From Patescibacteria group bacterium (GTDB taxonomy: Bacteria; Patescibacteriota; Patescibacteriia; UBA1558; S5-K13), in the NCBI GenBank assembly GCA_028703545.1, contig JAQVMR010000023.1:1-13583 (forward strand): DNA of 13,583 bases, written 5' to 3'. The notes beneath the pieces were generated by a model. The model did no database searches, was not told where the DNA came from, and saw only the letters and a program-made list of their open reading frames with translations. Positions 1-6,634 of the stretch are shown piece by piece. The position numbers and the translations under genes were made by a program. Positions within the stretch are counted from its first letter, which is position 1. Every line of letters begins with the position of its first letter.

Positions 1-450
1 AAAACAGATAAAAAATTTAATTATCCTCAAATTGCCAAAATAGGTTTTGCAACTTGGCTTTTATTACATTTTCTTGGTGGAAGTCTAAAAATTAATGGAA
101 TTAGATTGTATGACACAATACTTATTCCTATTTTTGCTGAGCCATTAAATATTTTTAGATATGATCAATTATTACACGCTTTTTGTTATTTTGTTTTCGT
201 GTTCTTTGTTTATTCTATTGTCAAAAATAATTTAAAAGAAGATATTAAAAAAGGAGTAACTTTATTTATTATTGTTTTAATTGCAGAGGGAATTGGTGCA
301 ATAAATGAAATAATAGAATTATCTACAGTTATTTTCTTTCATACACAAGGTGTTGGAAATTATTATAATAATGCGCTCGACTTAGTATTTAATCTTATTG
401 GTGCACTAATCGGATCCATTATAATAATAAATAAAAAAAATAAAATTTAA
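1..450 (+). CDS. Partial multi-pass membrane protein (3' end), DUF2238/VanZ-like
   Basis: The frame is open from the first base, so the gene begins left of the window and 149 codons are visible before the TAA stop; the TTG at 106 and ATG at 110 are internal and not needed as starts. The visible part holds about four hydrophobic segments (roughly residues 12-25, 57-75, 86-104 and 132-146). Seen motifs are RYDQLLHAF, an acidic NEIIE after the third segment, and NNALDLVFNLIGALIG near the end. A histidine after RYD, followed by a D-x-x-x-N-x-x-G-A stretch in the last helix, recalls the DUF2238 (YjdF-like) and VanZ-like families. No catalytic role can be assigned. It converges on rplA and shares a terminator with it. 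The family resemblance is from memory; that it is a membrane protein is sure. Confidence 0.75.
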   Translation, partial: KTDKKFNYPQIAKIGFATWLLLHFLGGSLKINGIRLYDTILIPIFAEPLNIFRYDQLLHAFCYFVFVFFVYSIVKNNLKEDIKKGVTLFIIVLIAEGIGAINEIIELSTVIFFHTQGVGNYYNNALDLVFNLIGALIGSIIIINKKNKI

Positions 451-482
451 TTTACATATAAAATAATTTTTATATAAAAATC

Positions 483-511
483 AAAAAATCCTCTTTTACC
501 GAGGATTTTTT
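483..511. terminator. Bidirectional intrinsic terminator between the membrane gene and rplA
   Basis: An exact 11-bp inverted repeat has arms 483-493 (six A then TCCTC) and 501-511 (GAGGA then six T) around a 7-base loop. Because each arm ends in an A/T tract, the hairpin has a U-run in both directions and can end the + gene that stops at 450 and the - operon that ends with rplA at 528. Confidence 0.9.
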
Positions 512-527
512 GTTATATAAACTATAT

Positions 528-1205
528 TTACATACTAACTTTAAGTCCTGGTCCCATTGTTGAAGAAAGCGCAATTGATTTTATATATACTCCTTTTAAT
601 GATTGTGGTTTTGCTTTTTTAACAGCATCTACAAAAGCTTTTACATTATCTACTAATTTATTTTCATCAAAACTAACTTTTCCTAAAGCTAAATGAACAT
701 TTGCACTGTCATCATTTTTAAATGACTCTTTACCAGATTTTAATTCTGTAATCATTTTTTTAACATCATTATCAATTGTTCCTGATTTTGGATTTGGCAT
801 AAGTCCTTTTTGACCTAAAATTTTTGCTATTGAGGCAAGTTTTGGCATTATCTCAAGAGTTGCAACTGCTATATCAAAATCACATTTCCCACTTTGTCTT
901 ATTTTTTCAATATATTCTTCGTCGCCAATTATATCAGCGCCAGCAGCTTTTGCTTCATCAATTTTAGTAGTAAAAGCAACTAGCTTTCTCACTTTTCCAT
1001 TGCCGTGTGGTAATGTAACAGTTGATCTTACAATTTGGTCACCTTTTTTAGGATCAATACCCAAAGAAATATGAGCCTCAAGAGATGAATCAAATTTTAC
1101 ATTTGCAGTATTTTTAAGAATTGACACGGCTTCTTCAACTGTATAAATTTTCTTTGTATCAATACTAGTTTTTATCGCCTTCATTCTTTTTGACAATTTT
1201 GTCAT
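528..1205 (-). CDS. rplA: Large ribosomal subunit protein L1 (uL1)
   Basis: L1 forms the mobile stalk of the 50S subunit that helps release deacylated tRNA, and in many bacteria it also represses its own operon by binding its mRNA. The 225 residues are close to the usual length of about 230. Seen are the N-terminal KRMKAIK segment, PLP-like basic turns in domain I, and the family signature GLMPNPKSGTI at about 134-144. It is the last gene of the secE-nusG-rplK cluster; rplJ and rplL do not follow. The ATG at 1205 is preceded by a purine stretch (AAAGAAAG) but no true Shine-Dalgarno. A hairpin ending 16 bases upstream (1222-1257) may be its translational operator. Some Patescibacteria lack L1 (the OD1-L1 group), so its presence argues against that group. 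Confidence 0.97.
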   Translation of the reverse strand: MTKLSKRMKAIKTSIDTKKIYTVEEAVSILKNTANVKFDSSLEAHISLGIDPKKGDQIVRSTVTLPHGNGKVRKLVAFTTKIDEAKAAGADIIGDEEYIEKIRQSGKCDFDIAVATLEIMPKLASIAKILGQKGLMPNPKSGTIDNDVKKMITELKSGKESFKNDDSANVHLALGKVSFDENKLVDNVKAFVDAVKKAKPQSLKGVYIKSIALSSTMGPGLKVSM

Positions 1206-1221
1206 ATTTTTTACTTTCTTT

Positions 1222-1257
1222 TGAGGTACAAACCCATGAAAAATTCACAGTCCCTCA
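1222..1257 (-). promoter_or_regulatory. Candidate L1-binding (autoregulatory) hairpin upstream of rplA
   Basis: In the mRNA (- strand) an outer 5-bp stem TGAGG/CCTCA (1253-1257 with 1222-1226) encloses an asymmetric internal loop (GA on the 5' side, GTTTGTA on the 3' side) and an inner 7-bp stem CTGTGAA/TTCATGG with G-U pairs and a 3-base loop (1234-1250). The order GGGA on the 5' side and GUACC on the 3' side is like the GGGAG ... AUACC layout of the L1 site in 23S rRNA helix 76-77. It lies 16 bases before the rplA ATG, where bound L1 could block initiation. Structure is seen; function is inferred. Confidence 0.5.
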
Positions 1258-1267
1258 TTAAATTTAA

Positions 1268-1690
1268 TTAAATAATTTCTTCGTCTTTTTTTCTCTCTTT
1301 TTTAATTATATTCCAATGTATAAAATAAAGTGGAAATCCAATTACAATCATAGCTATTGAATTTGAAAAATTTCTTTGTCTTTGAGATGTAATTTGCATA
1401 TTACCTTCATCAATTTTCTTCCAATTCTGATAATCGGCTAACCACATATCTATCATTTCTTTATCCTGGACTGTCAGATCACTACATTCTTTTATTATTG
1501 TTACTTGTTTTTCAGAATTTGCTAAATATAGTTCACTTGGCCTTGAATAATAATTCATATCTGCTTTTTTAAAAACAAATGTTTTTAAAACTGAATTTAA
1601 CATTGTTATTGATCCTATAACAAAAACTATTAAACCGATTGTTGTCATAAGATATAAATAAACTATTCTAATCCATGGAATTTTTTGCAT
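1268..1690 (-). CDS. Two-helix membrane protein inside the rplK-rplA operon (DUF5671-like)
   Basis: The 140-residue protein has a basic N-terminus, a first membrane helix at about 9-32, an outer region of about 75 residues, a second helix at about 110-127, and a highly basic tail (KKERKK). By the positive-inside rule both ends face the cytoplasm and the middle part, rich in charged residues and with two tryptophans (83 and 90), lies outside. I recall similar proteins in Patescibacteria annotated near DUF5671, but no function is known to me. It sits 23 bases after rplK and 62 bases before rplA, so it must be co-transcribed with translation genes, an unusual insertion in a normally adjacent rplK-rplA pair. 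No Shine-Dalgarno is visible before the ATG at 1690. The gene is certainly coding; its role is open. Confidence 0.82.
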   Translation of the reverse strand: MQKIPWIRIVYLYLMTTIGLIVFVIGSITMLNSVLKTFVFKKADMNYYSRPSELYLANSEKQVTIIKECSDLTVQDKEMIDMWLADYQNWKKIDEGNMQITSQRQRNFSNSIAMIVIGFPLYFIHWNIIKKERKKDEEII

Positions 1691-1713
1691 AAAATTTATT
1701 TTTAAAATTAAAT

Positions 1714-2136
1714 TTATTCAACTTTTACGCCCATTTGTCTTGCGGTACCCTCGATAATTTTCATTGCTGCCTCAATATTGTAAGCATTTAAATCGGGTAA
1801 TTTTTTCTCGGCAATTTCTTTTAGCTGTGCTTTTGTAATTGTTCCAACTTTTTCTGTTAATTGATTTTTTGCTCCTCTTTGAAGTCCCGCTGCTTTTTTA
1901 ATTAACTCTGATGCTGGAGGAGTTTTGAGTATAAAACTAAAACTTGTATCATCATAAATAGTAATAACTACTGGGGCGACTTCCCCCATTTTGTCTTTTG
2001 TTGCATCATTAAATTTTGTACAAAAATCCTGAATATTTACACCGTGCTGACCCAATGCAGGTCCTACTGGTGGAGCTGGATTTGCTTGACCAGCTTTTAT
2101 TTGTAATTTTATAGTTGTTTTAACTTTTTTTGCCAT
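1714..2136 (-). CDS. rplK: Large ribosomal subunit protein L11 (uL11)
   Basis: L11 binds the GTPase-associated centre of 23S rRNA, with an N-terminal domain that contacts translation factors and a C-terminal domain that grips the RNA. The 140 residues match the usual length of about 141. The proline-rich segment APPVGPALGQHGVNI (21-35), the TPPAS turn (72-76), the GTITKAQL helix and the ending GTARQMGVKVE are all typical. It follows nusG after an 87-base gap that contains a bulged hairpin (2182-2213) and precedes the inserted membrane gene by 23 bases. No Shine-Dalgarno precedes the ATG at 2136. Confidence 0.98.
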   Translation of the reverse strand: MAKKVKTTIKLQIKAGQANPAPPVGPALGQHGVNIQDFCTKFNDATKDKMGEVAPVVITIYDDTSFSFILKTPPASELIKKAAGLQRGAKNQLTEKVGTITKAQLKEIAEKKLPDLNAYNIEAAMKIIEGTARQMGVKVE

Positions 2137-2181
2137 AAATTTAGCTGTTAGCTTTTAACTGATTGAAATTATTATAATATT

Positions 2182-2213
2182 CTATTCAAGAAGCGTGTCT
2201 TGGGACTGAATAG
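2182..2213 (-). promoter_or_regulatory. Bulged hairpin in the nusG-rplK gap
   Basis: Read on the - strand, an outer stem CTATT/AATAG and an inner stem CAAGA/TCTTG are separated by a six-base bulge on the 5' side (CAGTCC) and closed by a six-base loop. An alternative 7-bp outer stem (CTATTCA/TGAATAG) also exists. There is no following U-run, so it is not a terminator. It could be a protein-binding leader or a processing site ahead of rplK. No known leader class is recognised. Confidence 0.35.
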
Positions 2214-2223
2214 ATAATTTAAA

Positions 2224-2769
2224 TTATATCCTTTTAATTTGTAAAAAGTCTAATTCAACCGGAGTTTCTCTTCCAAACATAGAAACAAGCACTTTTACTT
2301 TTCCATGATTTTGATCGATGCTTGAAACTTTTCCTTCAAATTCTTTAAATGGTCCATCAACAATTTTAACCGCATCTCCTTTCTCTACATCAATCTTGTA
2401 TTCTGGTTCCTCTACTCCCATTCTTTTTTGCAGTGCTTTTACTTCTTCGTCTGACATTGGAATTGGTGTAGTTCCGGATCCAATGAATCCAGTTACATTT
2501 GGAGTATTTCTGACAACATACCAAGAATCATCAGTAACAATCATCTTTACTAAAACATAGCCCGGAAAAATTTTTTCTCTTACCGTTTTTCTTTTTCCGT
2601 TTTTAATTTTAATTTTTGTCTCTGTGGGTATAAGAACTTCAAGAATTTTCTCTTTCATATTCATTGATTCAATTCTTTCCTCTAAATTTCTTTTAACGTT
2701 TTCTTCATAACCCGAATATGTATGTATAACATACCATCTCGTACCCAAACTTTCGTTTTGTTTAGACAT
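2224..2769 (-). CDS. nusG: Transcription termination/antitermination protein NusG
   Basis: NusG clamps onto RNA polymerase and couples it to the ribosome or to Rho. The 181 residues hold an NGN domain (about 11-118) with the opening RWYVIHTYSGYEENV, the core FPGYVLVKM (68-76) and the NTPNVTGFIGS loop (88-98), followed by a KOW domain beginning GDAVKIVDGPFKEFEG (131-146). No extra insertion domain is present. The ATG at 2769 lies four bases after the secE stop, so the two are surely co-transcribed. There is no Shine-Dalgarno, so translation may depend on re-initiation after secE (inference). Confidence 0.98.
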   Translation of the reverse strand: MSKQNESLGTRWYVIHTYSGYEENVKRNLEERIESMNMKEKILEVLIPTETKIKIKNGKRKTVREKIFPGYVLVKMIVTDDSWYVVRNTPNVTGFIGSGTTPIPMSDEEVKALQKRMGVEEPEYKIDVEKGDAVKIVDGPFKEFEGKVSSIDQNHGKVKVLVSMFGRETPVELDFLQIKRI

Positions 2770-2773
2770 TTTT

Positions 2774-2959
2774 TTATTTAATAAATGATGTTAATAGAGT
2801 TGATAATAAAAAATCTACCACTCCTAAAAAAACTGCAACAAAAACACTTACAAAAATAACTTGTAATGTTTTTCTTGTTGTCTCTTGTTTTGTTGGCCAA
2901 GTTGCCTTTTTCAATTCTCTTATAGAATCTTTAATATACTGAGTTAGTTTGTTTGCCAT
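2774..2959 (-). CDS. secE: Preprotein translocase subunit SecE
   Basis: SecE is the small clamp subunit of the SecYEG channel in the inner membrane. The 61 residues give a short single-helix form: a cytoplasmic amphipathic segment with the family motif ELKKATWPTKQETTRKT (15-31), then one membrane helix at about 33-57. It is the first gene of the secE-nusG-rplK-rplA operon and starts about 40 bases after the predicted transcription start. The start ATG has no Shine-Dalgarno, only an A/T-rich leader. Confidence 0.95.
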   Translation of the reverse strand: MANKLTQYIKDSIRELKKATWPTKQETTRKTLQVIFVSVFVAVFLGVVDFLLSTLLTSFIK

Positions 2960-3007
2960 ATTATTAAATCAATAATAAAAACATAGTCTGTTGACTAATA
3001 TGTAATT

Positions 3008-3036
3008 ATTATACGTTGATACATAAAAAAAGTCAA
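3008..3036 (-). promoter_or_regulatory. Near-consensus sigma-70 promoter of the secE-nusG-rplK-rplA operon
   Basis: On the - strand a TTGACT -35 box (3031-3036) and a perfect TATAAT -10 box (3008-3013) are separated by exactly 17 bases. The predicted transcription start is near 3001, leaving a leader of about 42 bases before secE. It lies just after the flavodoxin stop at 3046, and no terminator separates the two, so some read-through from the ATPase operon is possible. Confidence 0.85.
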
Positions 3037-3045
3037 TATCTAAAA

Positions 3046-3540
3046 CTAAACAATAAATGCTGATAAAACACCTATTTTATGCATAAATTCATTTAGATTC
3101 TTAATGCTCTCTTCTTTATTTTTCAATGCTTCCTTAAACCCAATTGTTCCTAAAATTTTATTATTTTTTAATTCACTTTTTAAATTTTCAAAAACTTTTG
3201 CTTCATCGCCATCAAAACATGCAAAAAATACCAGCTCTCTTCCAATAATTTTATTATCTTTTAAAAATGTTCTTATTGCGGGTGCATAAGTTGAAACCCA
3301 AACAGGACTACCTATAAAAATCCTATCGTAATCATTAAAATTTTTATCATAATTTTCTAATTCTGGTGTTTTTTTCATAAGCACGCGTCTTCTACCCCAC
3401 ACATATTTTAAAAATCCATGAGTTTTAATATCATTTTTGACTTTTAATTCTAAAATATTAGCATTTGTTAATTTTTGAATTTCTTGTGCTATAAATTTTG
3501 TATTTCTTTCAAATGAATAAAAAATTATTAATTGCTTCAT
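3046..3540 (-). CDS. Flavodoxin-like protein
   Basis: The 164 residues start with a beta strand LIIFYSF followed by the FMN phosphate loop region SFERNTKFIAQEI (9-21); SxxRNT takes the place of the usual T/S-x-T-x-N-T. The segment IFIGSPVWVSTYAPAIRTFL (74-93) is the typical second FMN loop with a tryptophan for stacking on the isoalloxazine ring. FACFDGDEAK (106-115) fits the third strand and loop. Flavodoxins of this group shuttle electrons or act as small quinone or protein reductases; the partner is unknown. It is the last gene of the ATPase operon, six bases after the preceding small gene. The stop is TAG. Fold assignment is strong; substrate is not known. Confidence 0.85.
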   Translation of the reverse strand: MKQLIIFYSFERNTKFIAQEIQKLTNANILELKVKNDIKTHGFLKYVWGRRRVLMKKTPELENYDKNFNDYDRIFIGSPVWVSTYAPAIRTFLKDNKIIGRELVFFACFDGDEAKVFENLKSELKNNKILGTIGFKEALKNKEESIKNLNEFMHKIGVLSAFIV

Positions 3541-3546
3541 GTATTT

Positions 3547-3816
3547 TTATTTAAAAATTAAATTTGATGAATTTATAAATAAATTAGATGTTCTCTGTAA
3601 ATCAGAATTAGTGCCCTGAAAACTATTAACATTTATTCCTCTTTCCTGAGAATCAATCGACGATCCCTGAATATAATTTGGATTTATAATGATGGGATCT
3701 AATAATATAAAACCTGGCTCTAGCTCCTTATTTTTATTATCATTTCCAGAAATAAAAATTAGCACCAAAACAACAAATATTATTAAAAAAAATCTAAAAA
3801 TTTTATAAATTTTCAT
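3547..3816 (-). CDS. Small exported or membrane-anchored protein, unknown function
   Basis: The start at ATG 3816 is chosen because it lies 10 bases after the ATPase stop and puts a hydrophobic segment (about 6-23) directly after MKIYK, as in a signal anchor. An upstream in-frame ATG at 3852 would overlap the ATPase end. The 89 residues continue as a polar, Asn/Ser-rich, cysteine-free tail with PGFILLDPIIINPNYIQG, which looks extracytoplasmic. There is no recognisable domain and no lipobox cysteine. Its position between the ATPase and the flavodoxin, with six bases to the latter, supports a real operon gene, but coding evidence rests on context alone. Confidence 0.5.
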   Translation of the reverse strand: MKIYKIFRFFLIIFVVLVLIFISGNDNKNKELEPGFILLDPIIINPNYIQGSSIDSQERGINVNSFQGTNSDLQRTSNLFINSSNLIFK

Positions 3817-3826
3817 ATTAGTTAAT

Positions 3827-6484
3827 TTATATATTTGTTTTCTGTCTAACAATAAAATAATATTTTACTATTTCAATCAACAAAACATTTATTAATCCCA
3901 GTCCTCCTATAATTATCCACATGGATGCTGACAAGGCAATCGTACCCAATAGTCTATTTAAAAATGGTAAATATATTGCTAAAAATAAACCTAAAACACT
4001 TAAAAACCACGCAGCAACTAAAAACTTATTATCAAATAAATTAATATTCCATAAATTTTTTCTTAAACTCTTACAACAAAAAGCATATAAAATAGAATCT
4101 ACAGCAAGGGAGGCAAATATAATTGTTCTTACATATTCTATATTATGATTATTATTCCAGAGCCAAAAAAACAATCCTAAAAGTATAAAATCAGTTAATA
4201 AACCTATAACAAAAATAATTATCTTCATTTCTCTTGTTAATAGGGGGCTGTTTTTACTCTGGGGTTTTTGTTTCATTAAATCTTTTTCTTTCGGTTCAAA
4301 TGCTAGGGCAATATTAGGAAGCCCATCTTCTAATAAATTGATCCATAAAATCTGAACAGCTGTCACTGGCAAAGGAAGGCCAAATAGTATACTCGTCCCT
4401 ATTAAAACTATCTCAGTAAAACTATCTGATAAAAGATATGTAATTACTTTTCTTATATTATCTATGATTGATCTTCCTTCTTCTACTGCCGATACAATAA
4501 CAGAAAAATCATCTGTTAGAAGAACTATGTCTGAAACCTCTTTTGCGACTTCTGTTCCGGACCCAAGAGCAACTCCTATATTGGCTTGTTTTAGCGCCGG
4601 AGCATCATTAATTCCATCACCTGTCATGGCAACCACCTCTCCTGCGGCCTGCCAGGCTTTTATAATTCTTAGCTTATGTTTGGGTTCAACTCGAGCATAA
4701 ATATCTATATCTTTAAATCTAGAATTAAATTCTTCCTCTGACATTTTGTCTAAATCTCTACCCTCTAAAATATTTTTGTCTCCCACGTTTAATCCCAATT
4801 TATTTGCAACTGACTTTGCTGTTAATTTATGATCTCCGGTAATAATAATAGCCCGCATTCCTGCCTCATAACATTTTTGTATAGCCTGTTTTGCTGATTT
4901 ACGAACTGGATCTTCTAAAAAAATAAATCCCACAAAAATCAAATCATGTAGAGATTCATCGGGATTTAAGTGCTTACTTTTTATGTTTTTATAAGCTGTA
5001 CCTAAAACTCTATATCCATCAGTAGTCAATTTTTCATACTTTTTATTTAAAAAATCCCTTAATTTTTTATTTATTTCAATTTTCTTATTTTTTGAATATA
5101 AATATTTTGATTTCTCTAAAATTAGCTCTGGGGCACCTTTCATATAAATAATATTTTCATTATTATTGCTAGATGATTTTCTCAATGTGGTAGAATATTT
5201 ATACTTAGAACTAAATGGAATTTGATCAATTTGTGGTTCTAATTCTTCTAATTTATTTTTAATTAAATCATATTTGGCCCCCTCTAAAATTATTGATTTT
5301 TCTGTAGACATTCCTGTAATTTTCCAATTTTCTGCTTTATCTTCTGGATTTTCAATAAAAGACTCACTACATAAAATAGCTATTTTAACAACTAAACTTT
5401 CATCTTCTGGGCTGGCTTCAGTGTATGTATAAACTCCTGCTACGCTCATTTTTGCTTCTGTTAGTGTGCCTGTTTTATCGGTTGCAATTATTGATGTGCT
5501 CCCAAGCGTCTCAGCTGCAGACAATTTTCTTACTAAACCATTTTTTTTAAAAATTTTCTGCATACCAATAGCTAAAATAACTGTCATTGCCACTGGTAAA
5601 CCCTCAGGAATAGATGCCACAGCCACAGCAACAGCTGTAACAAAAATTTCAATAAAATTTCCACCAACTAAAATACCCTCAATAAAAATAGCAAAACAAA
5701 TTAATGATATTATTAATCCAATAATTTTAGAAAAATTGGCTAATTTTTTTTGATAAGGTGTTACATCTTCTTTTGTTTCCCTAACCAAACTAGTAATCTT
5801 ACCAATTTCTGTTCTTGTTCCACTGCTTGTAATAATAAACTTGGCGCGACCATCTTCAATAATAGTCCCCATATAAACCATATTATCTCTATCCGCAAGT
5901 GAAGTGCCTTCCTCCAAAATTTTATTATCTTTTGATGCGGGTAGCCATTCACCAGTCAAAGTCGATTCATTAACTTTTAAATTATCTACATCTATCAATC
6001 TACCATCTGCTGGCACCCTATCTCCAGGCCTTAATAAAACAATATCCCCAGGAACAAGTTCATCTGCTAAAATCTCTTTTTCTCTTCCATCTCTTAAAAC
6101 AATGGATCTTATACATAAAACATTTTTTAATTTTCTAAGTGCTTTTGATGACTTGCTTTCTTGTATATAACCAACGAATGTATTTAAAAATACAGCAACA
6201 AAAATCACCCCAGAATCAGTGTATTCTTTCAATAATAAAGTTACTATTCCGGCCAATAGCAAGATGTAAATTAAGGGGCTCTTCAATTGTTCTAAAAAAA
6301 TTCTCAACTGAGATAGTGGTTTTTCTTGAGGAAGTTTATTCTTACCAAATTTTTTTTGGTTAATTTTTACTCGATCCATTGATAAACCATTTTTCAAATC
6401 AGAATAAAAATATTTTATTATTTCATTTATAGAAATGGAATGCCAAATAATTTTATCATCTGATTCTTTAAATATAGTGCTCAT
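3827..6484 (-). CDS. Type II P-type cation-transporting ATPase, probably Ca2+
   Basis: The 885-residue protein pumps cations across the membrane by ATP-driven phosphorylation. Visible in order are an N-terminal cation-ATPase domain (WHSISINEIIKYF), helices M1-M2 (about 70-108), the actuator loop TGEW (177-180), M3-M4 with PEGLP (293-297), the phosphorylation site DKTGTLT (336-342, Asp336), the nucleotide-domain KGAPE (449-453), TGD (549-551), the hinge TGDGINDAP (621-629), and M5-M10 to the end. Compared with SERCA, the ion-binding glutamates of M4 and M5 and the Asn and Asp of M6 are kept, while the M5 Asn is Ser and the M6 Thr is Glu (NLLED). That leaves Ca2+ most likely, but Mn2+, Na+ or H+ is possible. 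It heads the operon with the small protein and the flavodoxin and is divergent from a cation exchanger. No Shine-Dalgarno precedes ATG 6484. Confidence 0.93.
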   Translation of the reverse strand: MSTIFKESDDKIIWHSISINEIIKYFYSDLKNGLSMDRVKINQKKFGKNKLPQEKPLSQLRIFLEQLKSPLIYILLLAGIVTLLLKEYTDSGVIFVAVFLNTFVGYIQESKSSKALRKLKNVLCIRSIVLRDGREKEILADELVPGDIVLLRPGDRVPADGRLIDVDNLKVNESTLTGEWLPASKDNKILEEGTSLADRDNMVYMGTIIEDGRAKFIITSSGTRTEIGKITSLVRETKEDVTPYQKKLANFSKIIGLIISLICFAIFIEGILVGGNFIEIFVTAVAVAVASIPEGLPVAMTVILAIGMQKIFKKNGLVRKLSAAETLGSTSIIATDKTGTLTEAKMSVAGVYTYTEASPEDESLVVKIAILCSESFIENPEDKAENWKITGMSTEKSIILEGAKYDLIKNKLEELEPQIDQIPFSSKYKYSTTLRKSSSNNNENIIYMKGAPELILEKSKYLYSKNKKIEINKKLRDFLNKKYEKLTTDGYRVLGTAYKNIKSKHLNPDESLHDLIFVGFIFLEDPVRKSAKQAIQKCYEAGMRAIIITGDHKLTAKSVANKLGLNVGDKNILEGRDLDKMSEEEFNSRFKDIDIYARVEPKHKLRIIKAWQAAGEVVAMTGDGINDAPALKQANIGVALGSGTEVAKEVSDIVLLTDDFSVIVSAVEEGRSIIDNIRKVITYLLSDSFTEIVLIGTSILFGLPLPVTAVQILWINLLEDGLPNIALAFEPKEKDLMKQKPQSKNSPLLTREMKIIIFVIGLLTDFILLGLFFWLWNNNHNIEYVRTIIFASLAVDSILYAFCCKSLRKNLWNINLFDNKFLVAAWFLSVLGLFLAIYLPFLNRLLGTIALSASMWIIIGGLGLINVLLIEIVKYYFIVRQKTNI

Positions 6485-6516
6485 TTTAAAAATTGAAATT
6501 ATAAATTAAATAACTT

Positions 6517-6540
6517 ATATATAAACATATATATAAACAT
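6517..6540. repeat. Tandem 12-base duplication in the ATPase leader
   Basis: The 12-mer ATATATAAACAT occurs twice in direct succession (6517-6528 and 6529-6540), between the predicted ATPase transcription start and its ATG. In AT-rich DNA this may be slippage only. Confidence 0.6.
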
Positions 6541-6552
6541 AAACTATTATAT

Positions 6553-6581
6553 ATTGTATCATAAAGATTTAAATTTATTAA
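6553..6581 (-). promoter_or_regulatory. Predicted ATPase operon promoter (extended -10)
   Basis: On the - strand an extended -10 box TGATACAAT (6553-6561) is preceded at 17 bases by TTAATA (6576-6581), which agrees with TTGACA at four of six positions. The predicted start is near 6547, giving a leader of about 62 bases. The box is the mirror image of the exchanger promoter. Confidence 0.5.
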
Positions 6582-6582
6582 A

Positions 6583-6612
6583 ATTACAATTATTATAGTT
6601 TTATGATATAAT
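6583..6612 (+). promoter_or_regulatory. Predicted cation exchanger promoter (extended -10)
   Basis: A TGATATAAT extended -10 box (6604-6612) has a full TATAAT. Upstream, ATTACA at 6583 (18-base spacer) or TTACAA at 6584 (17-base spacer) are weak -35 candidates. The predicted start lies about 16 bases before the ATG at 6635. Confidence 0.6.
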
Positions 6613-6634
6613 TATATTAATATTTTAATTTAAA

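Noticed and set aside
106..450. Independent small gene starting at TTG 106
   Set aside because: The same frame is open to base 1 with a membrane-protein-like sequence, so it is the end of a longer gene.
3547..3852. Start of the small protein at ATG 3852 (101 residues)
   Set aside because: It would overlap the ATPase end and put a charged stretch before the signal-anchor; ATG 3816 gives a cleaner exported N-terminus.
3827..6484. Several + strand open frames opposite the P-type ATPase (for example 5466-5753 and 5904-6170)
   Set aside because: They are antisense to conserved ATPase motifs, have low-complexity Ser/Thr/Ile composition, and lack start signals.
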